Assembly (NCBI RefSeq): GCF_000690905.1
Contig: NZ_JMCL01000050.1
Location: 1-33,130 of the forward strand
Origin: Pseudomonas sp. Ant30-3
Lineage (GTDB): Bacteria > Pseudomonadota > Gammaproteobacteria > Pseudomonadales > Pseudomonadaceae
DNA length: 33,130 nt
Reading direction: 5' to 3'
Position numbers and translations under genes: made by a program. The notes under the pieces were generated by a model that was not told the origin of the DNA, made no database searches, and was given only the letters and a program-made list of their open reading frames with translations. Of the stretch, positions 17,112 to 25,289 are shown piece by piece; the stretch's first letter is position 1; each line of letters begins with the position of its first letter.

Positions 17112-18809
17112 ATGATTCGATACCTCAAAGAGCTGCTGTTAGTTGCCTATTTGATCAAGTTTTACGACTACTATTTTGAACGCTTGAGTGCCATGGGCAT
17201 TGGTTTTCCAGTGCTGCTTTACGGCGGTATGTTCGTGGTGCTGACGGTGGCGCTCTTCATGACTGCATACATTCGTCAGACGCTGATTCGCTATCTGTTT
17301 GCCCTGACGATGTTTGTCTCGGCGGTGTTCTTCGACGTTTACACCCGCGTCACGGCCGATTACCTGACCTACAGCAGCTTCGTTTCGTTGGTCTATTCCG
17401 GCGGCTTCATCGAGGAGGCGGCGTACCAGTACCGCGAGGCGATTTACAGTGGGCTGCTCAGTGGCTTGCTGCTGCTGTTTGGTATTGCATTGAAACCGCG
17501 CCGACGCATGCCTTTGCCTGGCAGCCTGCTGGTGGCAGCGCCGGTGCTCGGAGTGGTGCTGCTGAGCGCCGTGCTGTTCGTCCGGGCTGGCGAAGGTGCA
17601 CGCGGCCTGCCGGTGATGTTCACGCCGCTGGCGTACCTGAATCTGTTTGCCTATGAATCGCTGCACAACACAGTCGGCCCGCGGGAGCCGGTGACCCTGG
17701 CCCGCGCCGATCGCCCGGTGGGACACGACATCGTGCTGATCATCGATGAGAGCGTCTCCGGCAATTACCTGGACATCAACGCGCCGTTCGGGGTGCACAG
17801 CAACCTCAAGTCGCCACCGCCCGGTGTTGAGATTTTCAATTACGGTTATGCGGCTTCGATTGCCAACTGCAGCGTCGACACCAATGTCACCCTGCGTTAC
17901 GGCGGTACGCGCACCGACTACGTGCGAATCAACAGCACGCTGCCGTCGATCTGGCAGTACGCCAGAAAAGCCGGTTTGAGCACGGTGTATATCGATGCGC
18001 AAACGACTGGCGGTCATCTGCAGAATCTTATGAAAGACAGTGAAAAAAATGACATCGACGAGTTTGTGCAGTTCGATCAAACCAGCGTGCTTGACCGTGA
18101 TATGGCGGCCGCGGCGAAACTGATCGAATTGATCAACGATGAGCGCTCGCAACTGGTGTTGATCAACAAGGTGGGCGCGCATTTTCCGGTGCACGACAAG
18201 TTTCCGGATGCGTTCATGGCGTACCGGCCGACGCTGCCCCGCGGGCAGTTTGTGGAAGTGGCGGAAACCGGCAAACGTGATGGTTTTGATGGCGAGCCGG
18301 ATGACTGGCTCCTGTATCGCAACGCCTACAAAAACACGTTGCTCTGGAACGTCGGCGAGTTCTTTTCGCGGCTGTTGGCCCAGGGCCAGTTGAACAAAGC
18401 CGTGGTGATTTACACCTCGGACCATGGCCAGGATTTGCACGAGCGCGGCAATCCCGGGCTGAATACCCATTGCGGCGGTAACCCGGTGGACGAGGAGGGG
18501 CTGGTGCCGCTGGTGGTGATTCAGGGCAGCGGTTTGAAGACCTTCGACTGGCAAGCCCAGTTGCATGGCAACAAGGATCGCTCCAGCCACTACAATATTT
18601 TCCCGACGCTTTTGCAGCTGATGGGCTATGACCTTGGCGGGATCGAATCGGTGTACGGCAAACCGCTGACGGTGCCGACGGAGGATGATTTCACCTTCAA
18701 CTATCGCTTCAATGCGAGGCTGGGGGCGAAACCGGAGTGGAAGCACATCGACTTGAACAGGATTGTCACGCCGACCGAGGCGCCTGCGGATGGGGTGGTG
18801 GGGCAGTGA
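17112..18809 (+). CDS. Membrane sulfatase-superfamily protein (phosphoethanolamine/phosphoglycerol transferase-like)
   Basis: The protein has 565 residues. Four to five membrane helices lie in the first 160 residues, followed by a periplasmic sulfatase-fold domain (PF00884 type). Metal-site candidates are Asp212/Glu213 (IIDESVSGN), Asp437-His438 in TSDHGQ and His453 in NTHCGG. The nucleophile would be a Ser/Thr in SIANCSVDT (249-257), where EptA-like enzymes carry their phospho-accepting threonine. The architecture matches EptA/OpgE/LtaS-type enzymes that move a phospholipid head group to a glycan, and not true secreted sulfatases. A GGAAAG box precedes the ATG. It is divergent from the EPS operon, so it may decorate that polymer, lipid A or glucans. 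Substrate is inference. Confidence 0.75.
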   Translation: MIRYLKELLLVAYLIKFYDYYFERLSAMGIGFPVLLYGGMFVVLTVALFMTAYIRQTLIRYLFALTMFVSAVFFDVYTRVTADYLTYSSFVSLVYSGGFIEEAAYQYREAIYSGLLSGLLLLFGIALKPRRRMPLPGSLLVAAPVLGVVLLSAVLFVRAGEGARGLPVMFTPLAYLNLFAYESLHNTVGPREPVTLARADRPVGHDIVLIIDESVSGNYLDINAPFGVHSNLKSPPPGVEIFNYGYAASIANCSVDTNVTLRYGGTRTDYVRINSTLPSIWQYARKAGLSTVYIDAQTTGGHLQNLMKDSEKNDIDEFVQFDQTSVLDRDMAAAAKLIELINDERSQLVLINKVGAHFPVHDKFPDAFMAYRPTLPRGQFVEVAETGKRDGFDGEPDDWLLYRNAYKNTLLWNVGEFFSRLLAQGQLNKAVVIYTSDHGQDLHERGNPGLNTHCGGNPVDEEGLVPLVVIQGSGLKTFDWQAQLHGNKDRSSHYNIFPTLLQLMGYDLGGIESVYGKPLTVPTEDDFTFNYRFNARLGAKPEWKHIDLNRIVTPTEAPADGVVGQ

Positions 18810-18835
18810 GATTTGCGTAGGCTGTTCGGGCCCCA

Positions 18836-18899
18836 TCGCGGGCAAGCCTTGCTCCCACAGACGGCCGCAATCCGATGTGGGAGCAAGGCTTGCCCGCGA
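18836..18899. repeat. REPIN-like inverted repeat (two REP units)
   Basis: The arms 18836-18859 and 18876-18899 are perfect 24-bp reverse complements with a 16-nt loop. Each arm reads in the style TGTGGGAGCAAGGCTTGCCC, the REP sequence spread through P. fluorescens-group genomes. It lies 27 nt after the sulfatase-like stop and before the ABC operon. As a strong hairpin it may also protect the 3' end of the upstream mRNA. REPINs are mobilised by RAYT transposases, none of which is in this window. Confidence 0.85.
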
Positions 18900-18966
18900 A
18901 GAACGATAACGCGGTCCAGCTGCCATCCGCTATCCTAGGCTCACTGCATCCAGCGAGCCTCTCCCC

Positions 18967-19635
18967 ATGCTTCAGGTCCAAGGCGTCTTCAAAAGCTACG
19001 CCACTCCCCAAGGCCCGTTGCTGGTCTTGCAAGGCATTGACCTCACCCTGAAACCCGGCAGCAGCCTCGCGCTGATGGGCGAATCCGGCAGCGGCAAAAG
19101 CACCTTGCTGCACCTCATCGCCGGCCTCGACAAAGTCGATCGCGGCAGCATCCGCAGCGGCGACCATCACCTTGAACACATGAACGAAGCCCAACTGGCC
19201 CACTGGCGCCGCACCGAAATTGGGCTGGTATTTCAGCAGTTCAACCTCATCGGCAGCCTGCGCGTCGCCGACAATCTGGCATTCCAGGCGCGCCTCGCCG
19301 GCCGCCATGATCCGCAATGGCAGGCGCATCTGGTGCAGCGCTTGGGCCTGGCGGATTTACTCGAGCGTTATCCCGAGCAACTGTCCGGCGGCCAGCAACA
19401 GCGCGTCGCACTCGGCCGGGCGCTGACCTCCAAACCGAGACTGCTGCTGGCCGACGAACCCACCGGCAGCCTTGATGAAAGCACCAGCGACGAAGTGCTG
19501 AAGCTGCTTCTGGAGCTGCTCGACGACAGCCCGACAACCTTGTTGATGGTCACCCACAGCCACAGAGTCGCCGCGCGACTGGCAGAAAAAGTGGTTCTCC
19601 AGCGTGGCCGCCTGGCCACTGCAGACGAGCGCTGA
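18967..19635 (+). CDS. ABC transporter ATP-binding protein (LolD/MacB-like)
   Basis: The protein has 222 residues. Walker A GESGSGKST is at 38-46, the Q-loop at FQQFN (89-93), the signature LSGGQQQR at 139-146, Walker B LLLADEP at 159-165 and the switch His in THS at 196-198. This is a complete nucleotide-binding domain of the LolD/MacB/FtsE class, which works with FtsX-type permeases. The permease gene begins one base after the stop, and a lipocalin-like AttH lipoprotein follows. The trio resembles AttFGH-like systems of unknown substrate. No convincing promoter is visible between the REPIN and the start, and the ribosome binding site is weak. Confidence 0.9.
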   Translation: MLQVQGVFKSYATPQGPLLVLQGIDLTLKPGSSLALMGESGSGKSTLLHLIAGLDKVDRGSIRSGDHHLEHMNEAQLAHWRRTEIGLVFQQFNLIGSLRVADNLAFQARLAGRHDPQWQAHLVQRLGLADLLERYPEQLSGGQQQRVALGRALTSKPRLLLADEPTGSLDESTSDEVLKLLLELLDDSPTTLLMVTHSHRVAARLAEKVVLQRGRLATADER

Positions 19636-19636
19636 C

Positions 19637-22108
19637 ATGCGGGTTTTTCGCGAGACCTTGCGCGCGCTGCTCAGCCACTGGCGGCAGCACCCGGTGCAAT
19701 TTTTCAGCGTACTGACCGGGCTATGGCTCGCCACCAGCCTGTTGACCGGCGTGCAGGCGCTGAACAGCCAGGCGCGGGAAAGCTATGCCCGCGCCAGTCA
19801 GCTGATCGGCGGCGAACCCCAGGCCAGCCTCGCCACCCCAAGCGGCGCAACGTTTCCCCAGCAACTGTTTGTCGACCTGCGCCGCGTCGGTTGGCCCGTG
19901 TCGCCAGTGTTGCAAGGGCGGGTCACGCTGCAGGGCCATGAAGCGCAACGCTTGCAGTTGATGGGCATCGAACCGGTGTCGTTGCCGACCGGCTCCGCAG
20001 TGGCCGGCCAGACTCTGCCGATCGAACAGATTGTCGAGTTCTTCACACCTCCCGGCAGCACCTGGATTTCGCCGCAGACATTGCAAGCGCTGGGCCTGAG
20101 TGAAGGCGACCAGCCGCTGAGTTCCAACGGTGTGAAGCTGCCGCCGCTGCGCAGCCAGAGTGACATGGCTCCGGGCATGTTGTTGGTGGACATCGGCTTC
20201 GCCCAACAGATTCTCGAACTGCCGGATCAGCTCTCGCGCCTGCTGTTGCCGAAGGATTTCAGCGCGACCTTGCCTGATCAATTCAAAGGCGTGCTGCAAC
20301 TGAAAACCAGCGACGAAGAAAACAACCTCGCGCGCCTGACCGAAAGCTTTCACCTGAATCTCGATGCCTTGGGTTTCCTCTCGTTCGTGGTCGGCTTGTT
20401 CATCGTCCACGCCGCGATCGGGCTGGCGCTGGAGCAGCGTCGCGGTCTGCTGAGAACCCTGCGTGCCTGCGGCGTCAGCGCGCGAATGCTGATCACTTGT
20501 CTGGCGGTTGAGCTGGGCGTATTGGCACTGATCGGCGGCCTGTTCGGCGTCGTCAGCGGATACCTGCTCGCGGGCGTGTTGTTGCCGGATATCGCCGCTA
20601 GTCTGAGGGGTTTGTACGGCGCCGAAGTGGCGGGGCAGTTGCACCTCAGCGTCTGGTGGTGGTTGAGCGGGATTGGCCTGAGTCTGCTCGGCGCATTGCT
20701 GGCCGGTGCCAACAGCCTGCTACGCGCGGCGCGCTTGCCGCTGCTCGCGCTGGCCGATCCGCAAGCCTGGCATCAAGCCCACGCGCGCTGGTTACGTCGG
20801 CAAGGTTGGGTCGCTGCGACGGCGGGCGTGATTGCCCTGCTGGCATGGCTTTTCGGCGACAGCCTCGCGGCCGGTTTTGTGCTGATGGCGGCGCTGTTGA
20901 TCGGCGCTGCGCTGGCGTTACCGGTGCTGCTCAGTGGCCTGCTAAGGCTGATTTTGCGGCGCAGTCGATCCGTGCTCGGCCAATGGTTTCTCGCCGATTG
21001 CCGACAGCAATTGCCTGCTTTGAGCCTGGCATTGATGGCGCTGCTGCTGGCAATGGCCGCCAACATCGGCGCCGGCAGCATGACCGCCGGTTTTCGCGAA
21101 ACCTTCAACGACTGGCTGGAACAGCGATTGACCGCCGAGCTCTACCTCAACCCGCAAACTCCGACTCAGGCCAGCGAGATGAATGGCTGGCTCAAGCAGC
21201 AGCCGCAGGTCACCGCCGTGCTGCCCAACTGGCAAGTTTCGGTTCAATTGCAGGGTTGGCCGGCAGAGGTCTTCGGCGTGATCGATCATCCGACCTATCG
21301 TCAGCATTGGCCGCTGCTCGAAGCCCTTGGCGATGACCCCTGGGACCGCTTGGCGAAAGACGACACGCTGATGCTTAGCGAACAACTAGCGCGGCGTCTC
21401 AAGGTAAGGCTCGGCGATCACCTGAGCATTCCCACCCCTGGCGGAACGTGGGCGCCGCAGATCATCGGAATCTACGCCGACTACGGCAATCCCGTAGGTC
21501 ATGTGCTGGTCAACGTCGAGCACCTGCTGCGCGGCTGGCCGCAGCTGGCCCCCAACCGCTTCAACCTGCGCATCGAGCCGACATTGATACCGGATTTTTT
21601 GAAGGCACTGGATGCACGCTTCGCGCTCGATGACAATCGCATTGTCGATCAGGCGCGGCTCAAGGGCTGGTCCACGCAGGTCTTCGAACGCACCTTCGCC
21701 GCCACCGCAGCACTCAACAGCCTGACCCTTGCCGTCGCGGGCGTGGCCTTGTTCATCAGCCTGTTGACCCAGAGCCAAAGCCGTCTCGGGCAACTCGCCC
21801 CACTGTGGGCGCTGGGCGTGACGCGTCGGCAATTGATGCTGCTCAACCTGGGGCAAACGTGGCTGCTGGCAGTGCTGACCCTGGTGCTGGCGTTGCCTTT
21901 GGGTATCGCGTTGGCGTGGTGCCTGGACACTGTGATCAACGTTCAGGCCTTCGGTTGGCGCCTACCATTGCGCGTGTTCCCGCTGCAACTGCTGCAGCTG
22001 ATGGGGCTCGCGTTGTTGGCGACACTGTTGGCGTCTGCGTGGCCGTTGTACTCGTTGTATCGCACGCAACCGGCCGACCTGCTCAGGACGTTTGCCCATG
22101 AAGATTAG
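19637..22108 (+). CDS. FtsX-type ABC transporter permease, two-module
   Basis: The protein has 823 residues. I start it at the ATG at 19637, one base after the ATPase stop; a longer frame from 19604 overlaps that gene and lacks a ribosome binding site. There is an N-terminal membrane helix (about 15-40), a periplasmic domain, and three helices near 255-370. A short hydrophobic block lies around 400-450, then a second helix and periplasmic part, and three C-terminal helices near 690-810. This is the double FtsX-module layout of large MacB/LolC/E-like permeases (YbbP-type), which often extract lipids or lipoproteins, or act as mechanotransmitters, and need not transport small solutes. Its stop overlaps the next gene by 11 nt. 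Confidence 0.88.
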   Translation: MRVFRETLRALLSHWRQHPVQFFSVLTGLWLATSLLTGVQALNSQARESYARASQLIGGEPQASLATPSGATFPQQLFVDLRRVGWPVSPVLQGRVTLQGHEAQRLQLMGIEPVSLPTGSAVAGQTLPIEQIVEFFTPPGSTWISPQTLQALGLSEGDQPLSSNGVKLPPLRSQSDMAPGMLLVDIGFAQQILELPDQLSRLLLPKDFSATLPDQFKGVLQLKTSDEENNLARLTESFHLNLDALGFLSFVVGLFIVHAAIGLALEQRRGLLRTLRACGVSARMLITCLAVELGVLALIGGLFGVVSGYLLAGVLLPDIAASLRGLYGAEVAGQLHLSVWWWLSGIGLSLLGALLAGANSLLRAARLPLLALADPQAWHQAHARWLRRQGWVAATAGVIALLAWLFGDSLAAGFVLMAALLIGAALALPVLLSGLLRLILRRSRSVLGQWFLADCRQQLPALSLALMALLLAMAANIGAGSMTAGFRETFNDWLEQRLTAELYLNPQTPTQASEMNGWLKQQPQVTAVLPNWQVSVQLQGWPAEVFGVIDHPTYRQHWPLLEALGDDPWDRLAKDDTLMLSEQLARRLKVRLGDHLSIPTPGGTWAPQIIGIYADYGNPVGHVLVNVEHLLRGWPQLAPNRFNLRIEPTLIPDFLKALDARFALDDNRIVDQARLKGWSTQVFERTFAATAALNSLTLAVAGVALFISLLTQSQSRLGQLAPLWALGVTRRQLMLLNLGQTWLLAVLTLVLALPLGIALAWCLDTVINVQAFGWRLPLRVFPLQLLQLMGLALLATLLASAWPLYSLYRTQPADLLRTFAHED

Positions 22109-23165
22109 ATTTTTGGTGTTGCTGCTGGCCCTGCTGCTCAGCGCCTGCGATGACTCTGCACCGGCTGAAAAAGGCTTCGCAGGTTTGGGCGGTGAAGCGG
22201 CTGCGTTCACGCCGGTGGTGCCCGGACGGGTCTTCAGTTTCCCGGCGGATCACGGGCCGCACGACGGTTTTCGCATTGAATGGTGGTATGTCACCGCCAA
22301 CCTCAAGGACGCTCAGGGCCGTGAATTCGGTGTGCAATGGACGCTCTTCCGCAGCGCCTTGAAAGCCACTCCCGAAGTGCCCGGCTGGGGCAGTCAGCTG
22401 ATCTGGCTCGGGCATGCGGCCGTAACGTCGGCGACCGAGCACCGCGCCGCCGAGCGCTACGCCCGTGGCGGCGTCGGCCAGGCGGGGGTGAGTCTGGGGC
22501 CGTTCAACGCGTGGATCGATGATTGGCAGTTCAGTAGCGAGGGTTCAGACACCTTGAGCGATCTGCAACTCAGCGCCCGGGACAAGGGTTTCAGCTACCG
22601 ATTGCACCTGACGTCCACGCGCCCATTGGTGCTGCAAGGCGATAACGGCTTCAGCCAGAAATCCGAGCAAGGTCAGGCATCCTATTACTACAGCCAGCCG
22701 TTTTTTCAAGCGACTGGCGCCGTGGAAATCGACGGCACGACCTACCAGGTTAGCGGCCCGGCCTGGCTCGACCGCGAATGGAGCAGCCAGCCGCTCACCG
22801 CGAATCAGACCGGTTGGGACTGGTTCTCGCTGCACTTGGCGGGCGGCGAAGAAGTCATGCTCTATCGCATGCGCCACAAGAATGGAGAACCTTACCTTAC
22901 CGGCACCTGGATCGATGCCCATGGCCAGACTCAGACATTGCACGCGTCCGATATCAGCCTTGTTCCGCAGGACACCGCCGAAGTAGCAGGGCACTCGATG
23001 CCCGTCCGTTGGTCAGTGAAAATCCCCGGCAAACATCTCGACATCAGCGTCGACGCGCTCAATCCCAATGCGTGGATGGATTTGCGCATCCCGTACTGGG
23101 AAGGCCCGGTGCGCCTAAGTGGTAGCCATGCAGGCCAGGGCTATCTGGAAATGACCGGCTATTGA
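22098..23165 (+). CDS. AttH-like lipoprotein (lipocalin/CrtC-like fold)
   Basis: The protein has 355 residues starting at the ATG at 22098 (an in-frame TTG six bases earlier is less likely). It has a lipoprotein signal with lipobox LSAC near residue 15. Motifs DGFRIEWWYVTANL and GPAWLDREWSSQ are those of the AttH / hydroxyneurosporene-synthase-like (CrtC) proteins, a double lipocalin-like beta barrel. Here there is no carotenoid context. Linked to an ABC ATPase and an FtsX-type permease, it is probably a periplasm-facing lipoprotein partner that binds a hydrophobic ligand. The first 11 nt overlap the permease gene, so the three are one operon. Function is not established for this family outside carotenoid synthesis. 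Confidence 0.85.
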   Translation: MKIRFLVLLLALLLSACDDSAPAEKGFAGLGGEAAAFTPVVPGRVFSFPADHGPHDGFRIEWWYVTANLKDAQGREFGVQWTLFRSALKATPEVPGWGSQLIWLGHAAVTSATEHRAAERYARGGVGQAGVSLGPFNAWIDDWQFSSEGSDTLSDLQLSARDKGFSYRLHLTSTRPLVLQGDNGFSQKSEQGQASYYYSQPFFQATGAVEIDGTTYQVSGPAWLDREWSSQPLTANQTGWDWFSLHLAGGEEVMLYRMRHKNGEPYLTGTWIDAHGQTQTLHASDISLVPQDTAEVAGHSMPVRWSVKIPGKHLDISVDALNPNAWMDLRIPYWEGPVRLSGSHAGQGYLEMTGY

Positions 23166-23168
23166 TCG

Positions 23169-23196
23169 GAACTCTCGTCCGTCCGGCGTCCTCCTA
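23169..23196 (+). promoter_or_regulatory. Possible AlgU (sigma-E-type) promoter
   Basis: GAACTC at 23169-23174 and TCCTA at 23192-23196 are separated by 17 nt. The AlgU pattern is GAACTT-N16/17-TCTGA. The -35 matches in five of six bases and the -10 in three of five. It would place a transcription start about 25 nt before the small gene at 23227. The match is partial, so this is a weak call. Confidence 0.25.
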
Positions 23197-23226
23197 AGTG
23201 TAGAAGCCCGAACACAGGAGTTCGCC

Positions 23227-23469
23227 ATGAGCGATGACCTCAAACTGCCCGACCGCGCCACTTGGCAACGCCTGTTTGACGACGAGGCCTACCGCCAGCA
23301 ATCGCCCGACGCGCACTACGCCGAGTTGTTGCGCGTGGCTGATGACTTGCTGGGGCAGGGCGCCATCGACCTTGAGCAATGGCAGACACTGAAAGCCAAG
23401 GCCGAGCAATCCCACAAAAGCTCACCCGCCGAGAACGTCGCCCGCGAAGTCGACGATCCAGAAGCTTGA
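23227..23469 (+). CDS. Small conserved-type hypothetical protein (80 aa)
   Basis: An AGGAG box lies 6 nt before the ATG. The product has 80 residues, acidic and hydrophilic, with predicted helices (WQRLFDDEAYRQ, YAELLRVADDLLGQG, LEQWQTLKAKAE). There is no signal peptide or membrane segment. I do not recognise a named domain. A second small gene follows after 11 nt, so the two are probably cotranscribed. A stress-related role is possible because small helical or disordered acidic proteins of this kind are often stress-induced in Pseudomonas, but nothing in the sequence proves it. Confidence 0.75.
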   Translation: MSDDLKLPDRATWQRLFDDEAYRQQSPDAHYAELLRVADDLLGQGAIDLEQWQTLKAKAEQSHKSSPAENVAREVDDPEA

Positions 23470-23480
23470 GGAGAATCACC

Positions 23481-23654
23481 ATGAGTCGTGAACCGAAAGA
23501 CACAGCGCAAAACCCTGAAGAACCGAATCCGCCAGGAGAGGTGGAGCGGGATAACGATGCGCTGAGACCGACTGATCCGAAGCGGCGCGAGGAAAGCGGG
23601 AAGGGGACTGAGAGTGGGGAGTCTACGGCGCAGGAGACTGCGGATAGGTCTTGA
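23481..23654 (+). CDS. Small disordered hypothetical protein (57 aa)
   Basis: A GAGGAG box lies 7 nt before the ATG at 23481. The 57-residue product is very hydrophilic and rich in Glu, Asp, Pro, Ser and Thr (for example QNPEEPNPPGEVERDND), so it is probably disordered. It starts 11 nt after the stop of the 80-residue gene and likely shares its mRNA. Function is unknown. The good ribosome binding site and the coupling support it as real despite its length. Confidence 0.65.
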   Translation: MSREPKDTAQNPEEPNPPGEVERDNDALRPTDPKRREESGKGTESGESTAQETADRS

Positions 23655-23666
23655 GTGGCATCGCGG

Positions 23667-24091
23667 CTACTCATTATCATTGATATTGTGATGGTTCAAC
23701 ATTTGCTCCGAACCATCCCAATCGGGCGGTGTATTCCCGCCTGGGTGTTTTTTCTTGCCAATGATAAACCCGACAAAATTGTTGTCTTCGTCGTAGTAAA
23801 CTCGACCATCCCACGCGGAGTTGTCGATGAATCGCATGTTAATTGTAGTTCCAGGTATCATGCGCGAAAGTTCATCGATCAACTCCATCGATCCAGGCGA
23901 TGACAATCCAGCAGATTGAGCAATTTCTTCTTGGGTGATAATTTCATTTTTTAACTCGTTGCTGATTTTTTTATAATGTAATTATTTAGGAAATTGAAGT
24001 CTCCACTAACGACCTCACCTACCGGTTTCGCTGTTCTTTTTGCGCTCTGGAAAAGCTTAAAATGCTCGTTTAAAAAACCTAAAATGTTCAT
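23667..24091 (-). CDS. Orphan immunity-like protein split by a -1 frame change at an A7 run
   Basis: An ATG at 24091 opens a 46-codon frame ending TAA at 23951. The overlapping -1 frame continues to TAG at 23667 with no start of its own except a poorly placed TTG. At 23966-23972 the minus strand reads A AAA AAA in the zero frame, an ideal slippery heptamer. Joining the frames there gives 141 residues that read smoothly (NFLNNYIIKKISNELKNEII), followed by NMRFIDNSAWDGRVYYDEDN. So either ribosomes or RNA polymerase slip, or an eighth A was lost. The gene is AT-rich and lies downstream of an Rhs toxin/immunity pair, where spare immunity genes collect. I do not recognise the family, and the role is inference. 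Confidence 0.5.
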
Positions 24092-24205
24092 GGTTAAAAA
24101 TCTCAATGTTTGCGTCGCTCGGGCTTTTTTGCAGGACCTCCTGCTCCCTCTATCGAAGATTACAAAGATCTGGCTTGAAAAAATATATTCCCGTCTCGTC
24201 CACTA

Positions 24206-24553
24206 CTATGTTTTTCCTACTTCTGTCAAAAATAGGCCCTGCAAATCACCGGTTAGGTTGTTGCCATCTTTACCGTAAGTAAGTGAAAAGTCATCATTTG
24301 CGCCGTCAATCGTGTTAACCCCATCCATGATCCCTAGAATATTCGACGTTGTATCAACCATTATCTGCCTAATCACCTCAAGGAAAACATTTCGCTGTTC
24401 TGCAGGTATAGAGTTAAATAGAGCTATTGCTCGCTTCCAGTATTCATCGGTCGCATCAGACATAGATGTGCTAGAAAACAAATCCTTGTGAATCATAATA
24501 TTTTCATCAATAACTGCCGTTTTGAGGCCGATTACAAAGTCTTTTGGGTTCAT
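24206..24553 (-). CDS. Orphan immunity-like hypothetical protein (115 aa)
   Basis: The protein has 115 residues, mostly helical by eye (DFVIGLKTAVIDENI, EYWKRAIALFNSI, RNVFLEVIRQIMVDTTSNIL), acidic at the C-terminus, with no signal peptide. The start at 24553 is the only ATG before the conserved-looking MNPKDFVIGLK, but its ribosome binding site is weak. The base composition is lower in GC than the EPS genes. It lies about 0.7 kb downstream of a SUKH immunity gene in the same orientation. Proteins like this are common beside polymorphic toxins, but I cannot name the family. A role as a spare immunity protein is inferred from context only. Confidence 0.6.
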   Translation of the reverse strand: MNPKDFVIGLKTAVIDENIMIHKDLFSSTSMSDATDEYWKRAIALFNSIPAEQRNVFLEVIRQIMVDTTSNILGIMDGVNTIDGANDDFSLTYGKDGNNLTGDLQGLFLTEVGKT

Positions 24554-25289
24554 TTGAGATTTGCTCGCTTGGAAAATGCGTCAGGGAAAAACGTTGTTCA
24601 TTTTCATCAGTGTCTGGAGCCTTTTGTTCGGTATATCTTTATATACTCGCCGAAGCACGAATCGCCATTCTTGGACGCAGTAAATTTTTTATGTAGTGCA
24701 GGGAGCCGGCAGCGGATTCGTTACTCGGTGCTGGATGCACCGTTCGACAGCCTGAGAAGGTTGCAGAACCTTCAATTAAGGGCCTCCAATGTCCGCTCTC
24801 CGAAGCACCTTTGCAGGCACAACCGGAGAATATAGCAAGTGGATTTACAGGCATTAGCTCTCGAACCGCATCGGATTTCAGTGTCTTACAAGCGGTTGGT
24901 CAACCAATTACACGCAGACACTATCATCAAAGTGGATGAGGACCCACGAAATGGTCCATGAGGCGGATACGCTGAGCACCCTTTTTGCAGAGCAGGAAGC
25001 TACCAAGGCGGCCAAGAAGAAATTCAAGTTTGTGGAAGTGATTTCGGTAAATGCGATGTAGGGGACTTAACAAAACTCGCGGGCCAGGCATTGAATCGCC
25101 TATGATTTCATCACTAACCGCGCCTCCCTAGCTGACACTTGTGGAGGGCAACTCCGGGATTAGCTGCAGAGTAATGCCTTTGCACTTCAGCTTTGTCAAC
25201 CCCGCGGCTAGTGACTACTCGCCAGCGACATATGAGCCCGACACCCAGACTCATTGCCTTGTATAAAATTGTTCCGGCTGGTTTTATTT
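24554..25289. other. Gene-poor stretch with eroded open frames
   Basis: No convincing intact gene is seen here. On the plus strand an 80-codon frame without a start (24697-24939) ends in a TGA that overlaps an ATG (ATGA) opening 41 codons to 25061; that product ends KKKFKFVEVISVNAM. The junction could be a remnant of one gene broken by a frameshift. The minus strand has only short frames. The stretch lies between an immunity gene and orphan immunity-like genes, where debris of old toxin modules is common. Confidence 0.4.

Noticed and set aside
17139..18926. A 595-codon open frame on the minus strand, antisense to the sulfatase-like gene
   Set aside because: It is Arg/His/Gln-rich, has no recognisable domain and mirrors the high-GC third positions of the plus-strand gene, which has clear motifs and a ribosome binding site.
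24113..24130. GCTCGGGCTTTTTT, resembling the right half of an intrinsic terminator
   Set aside because: The matching left arm of the stem is missing.
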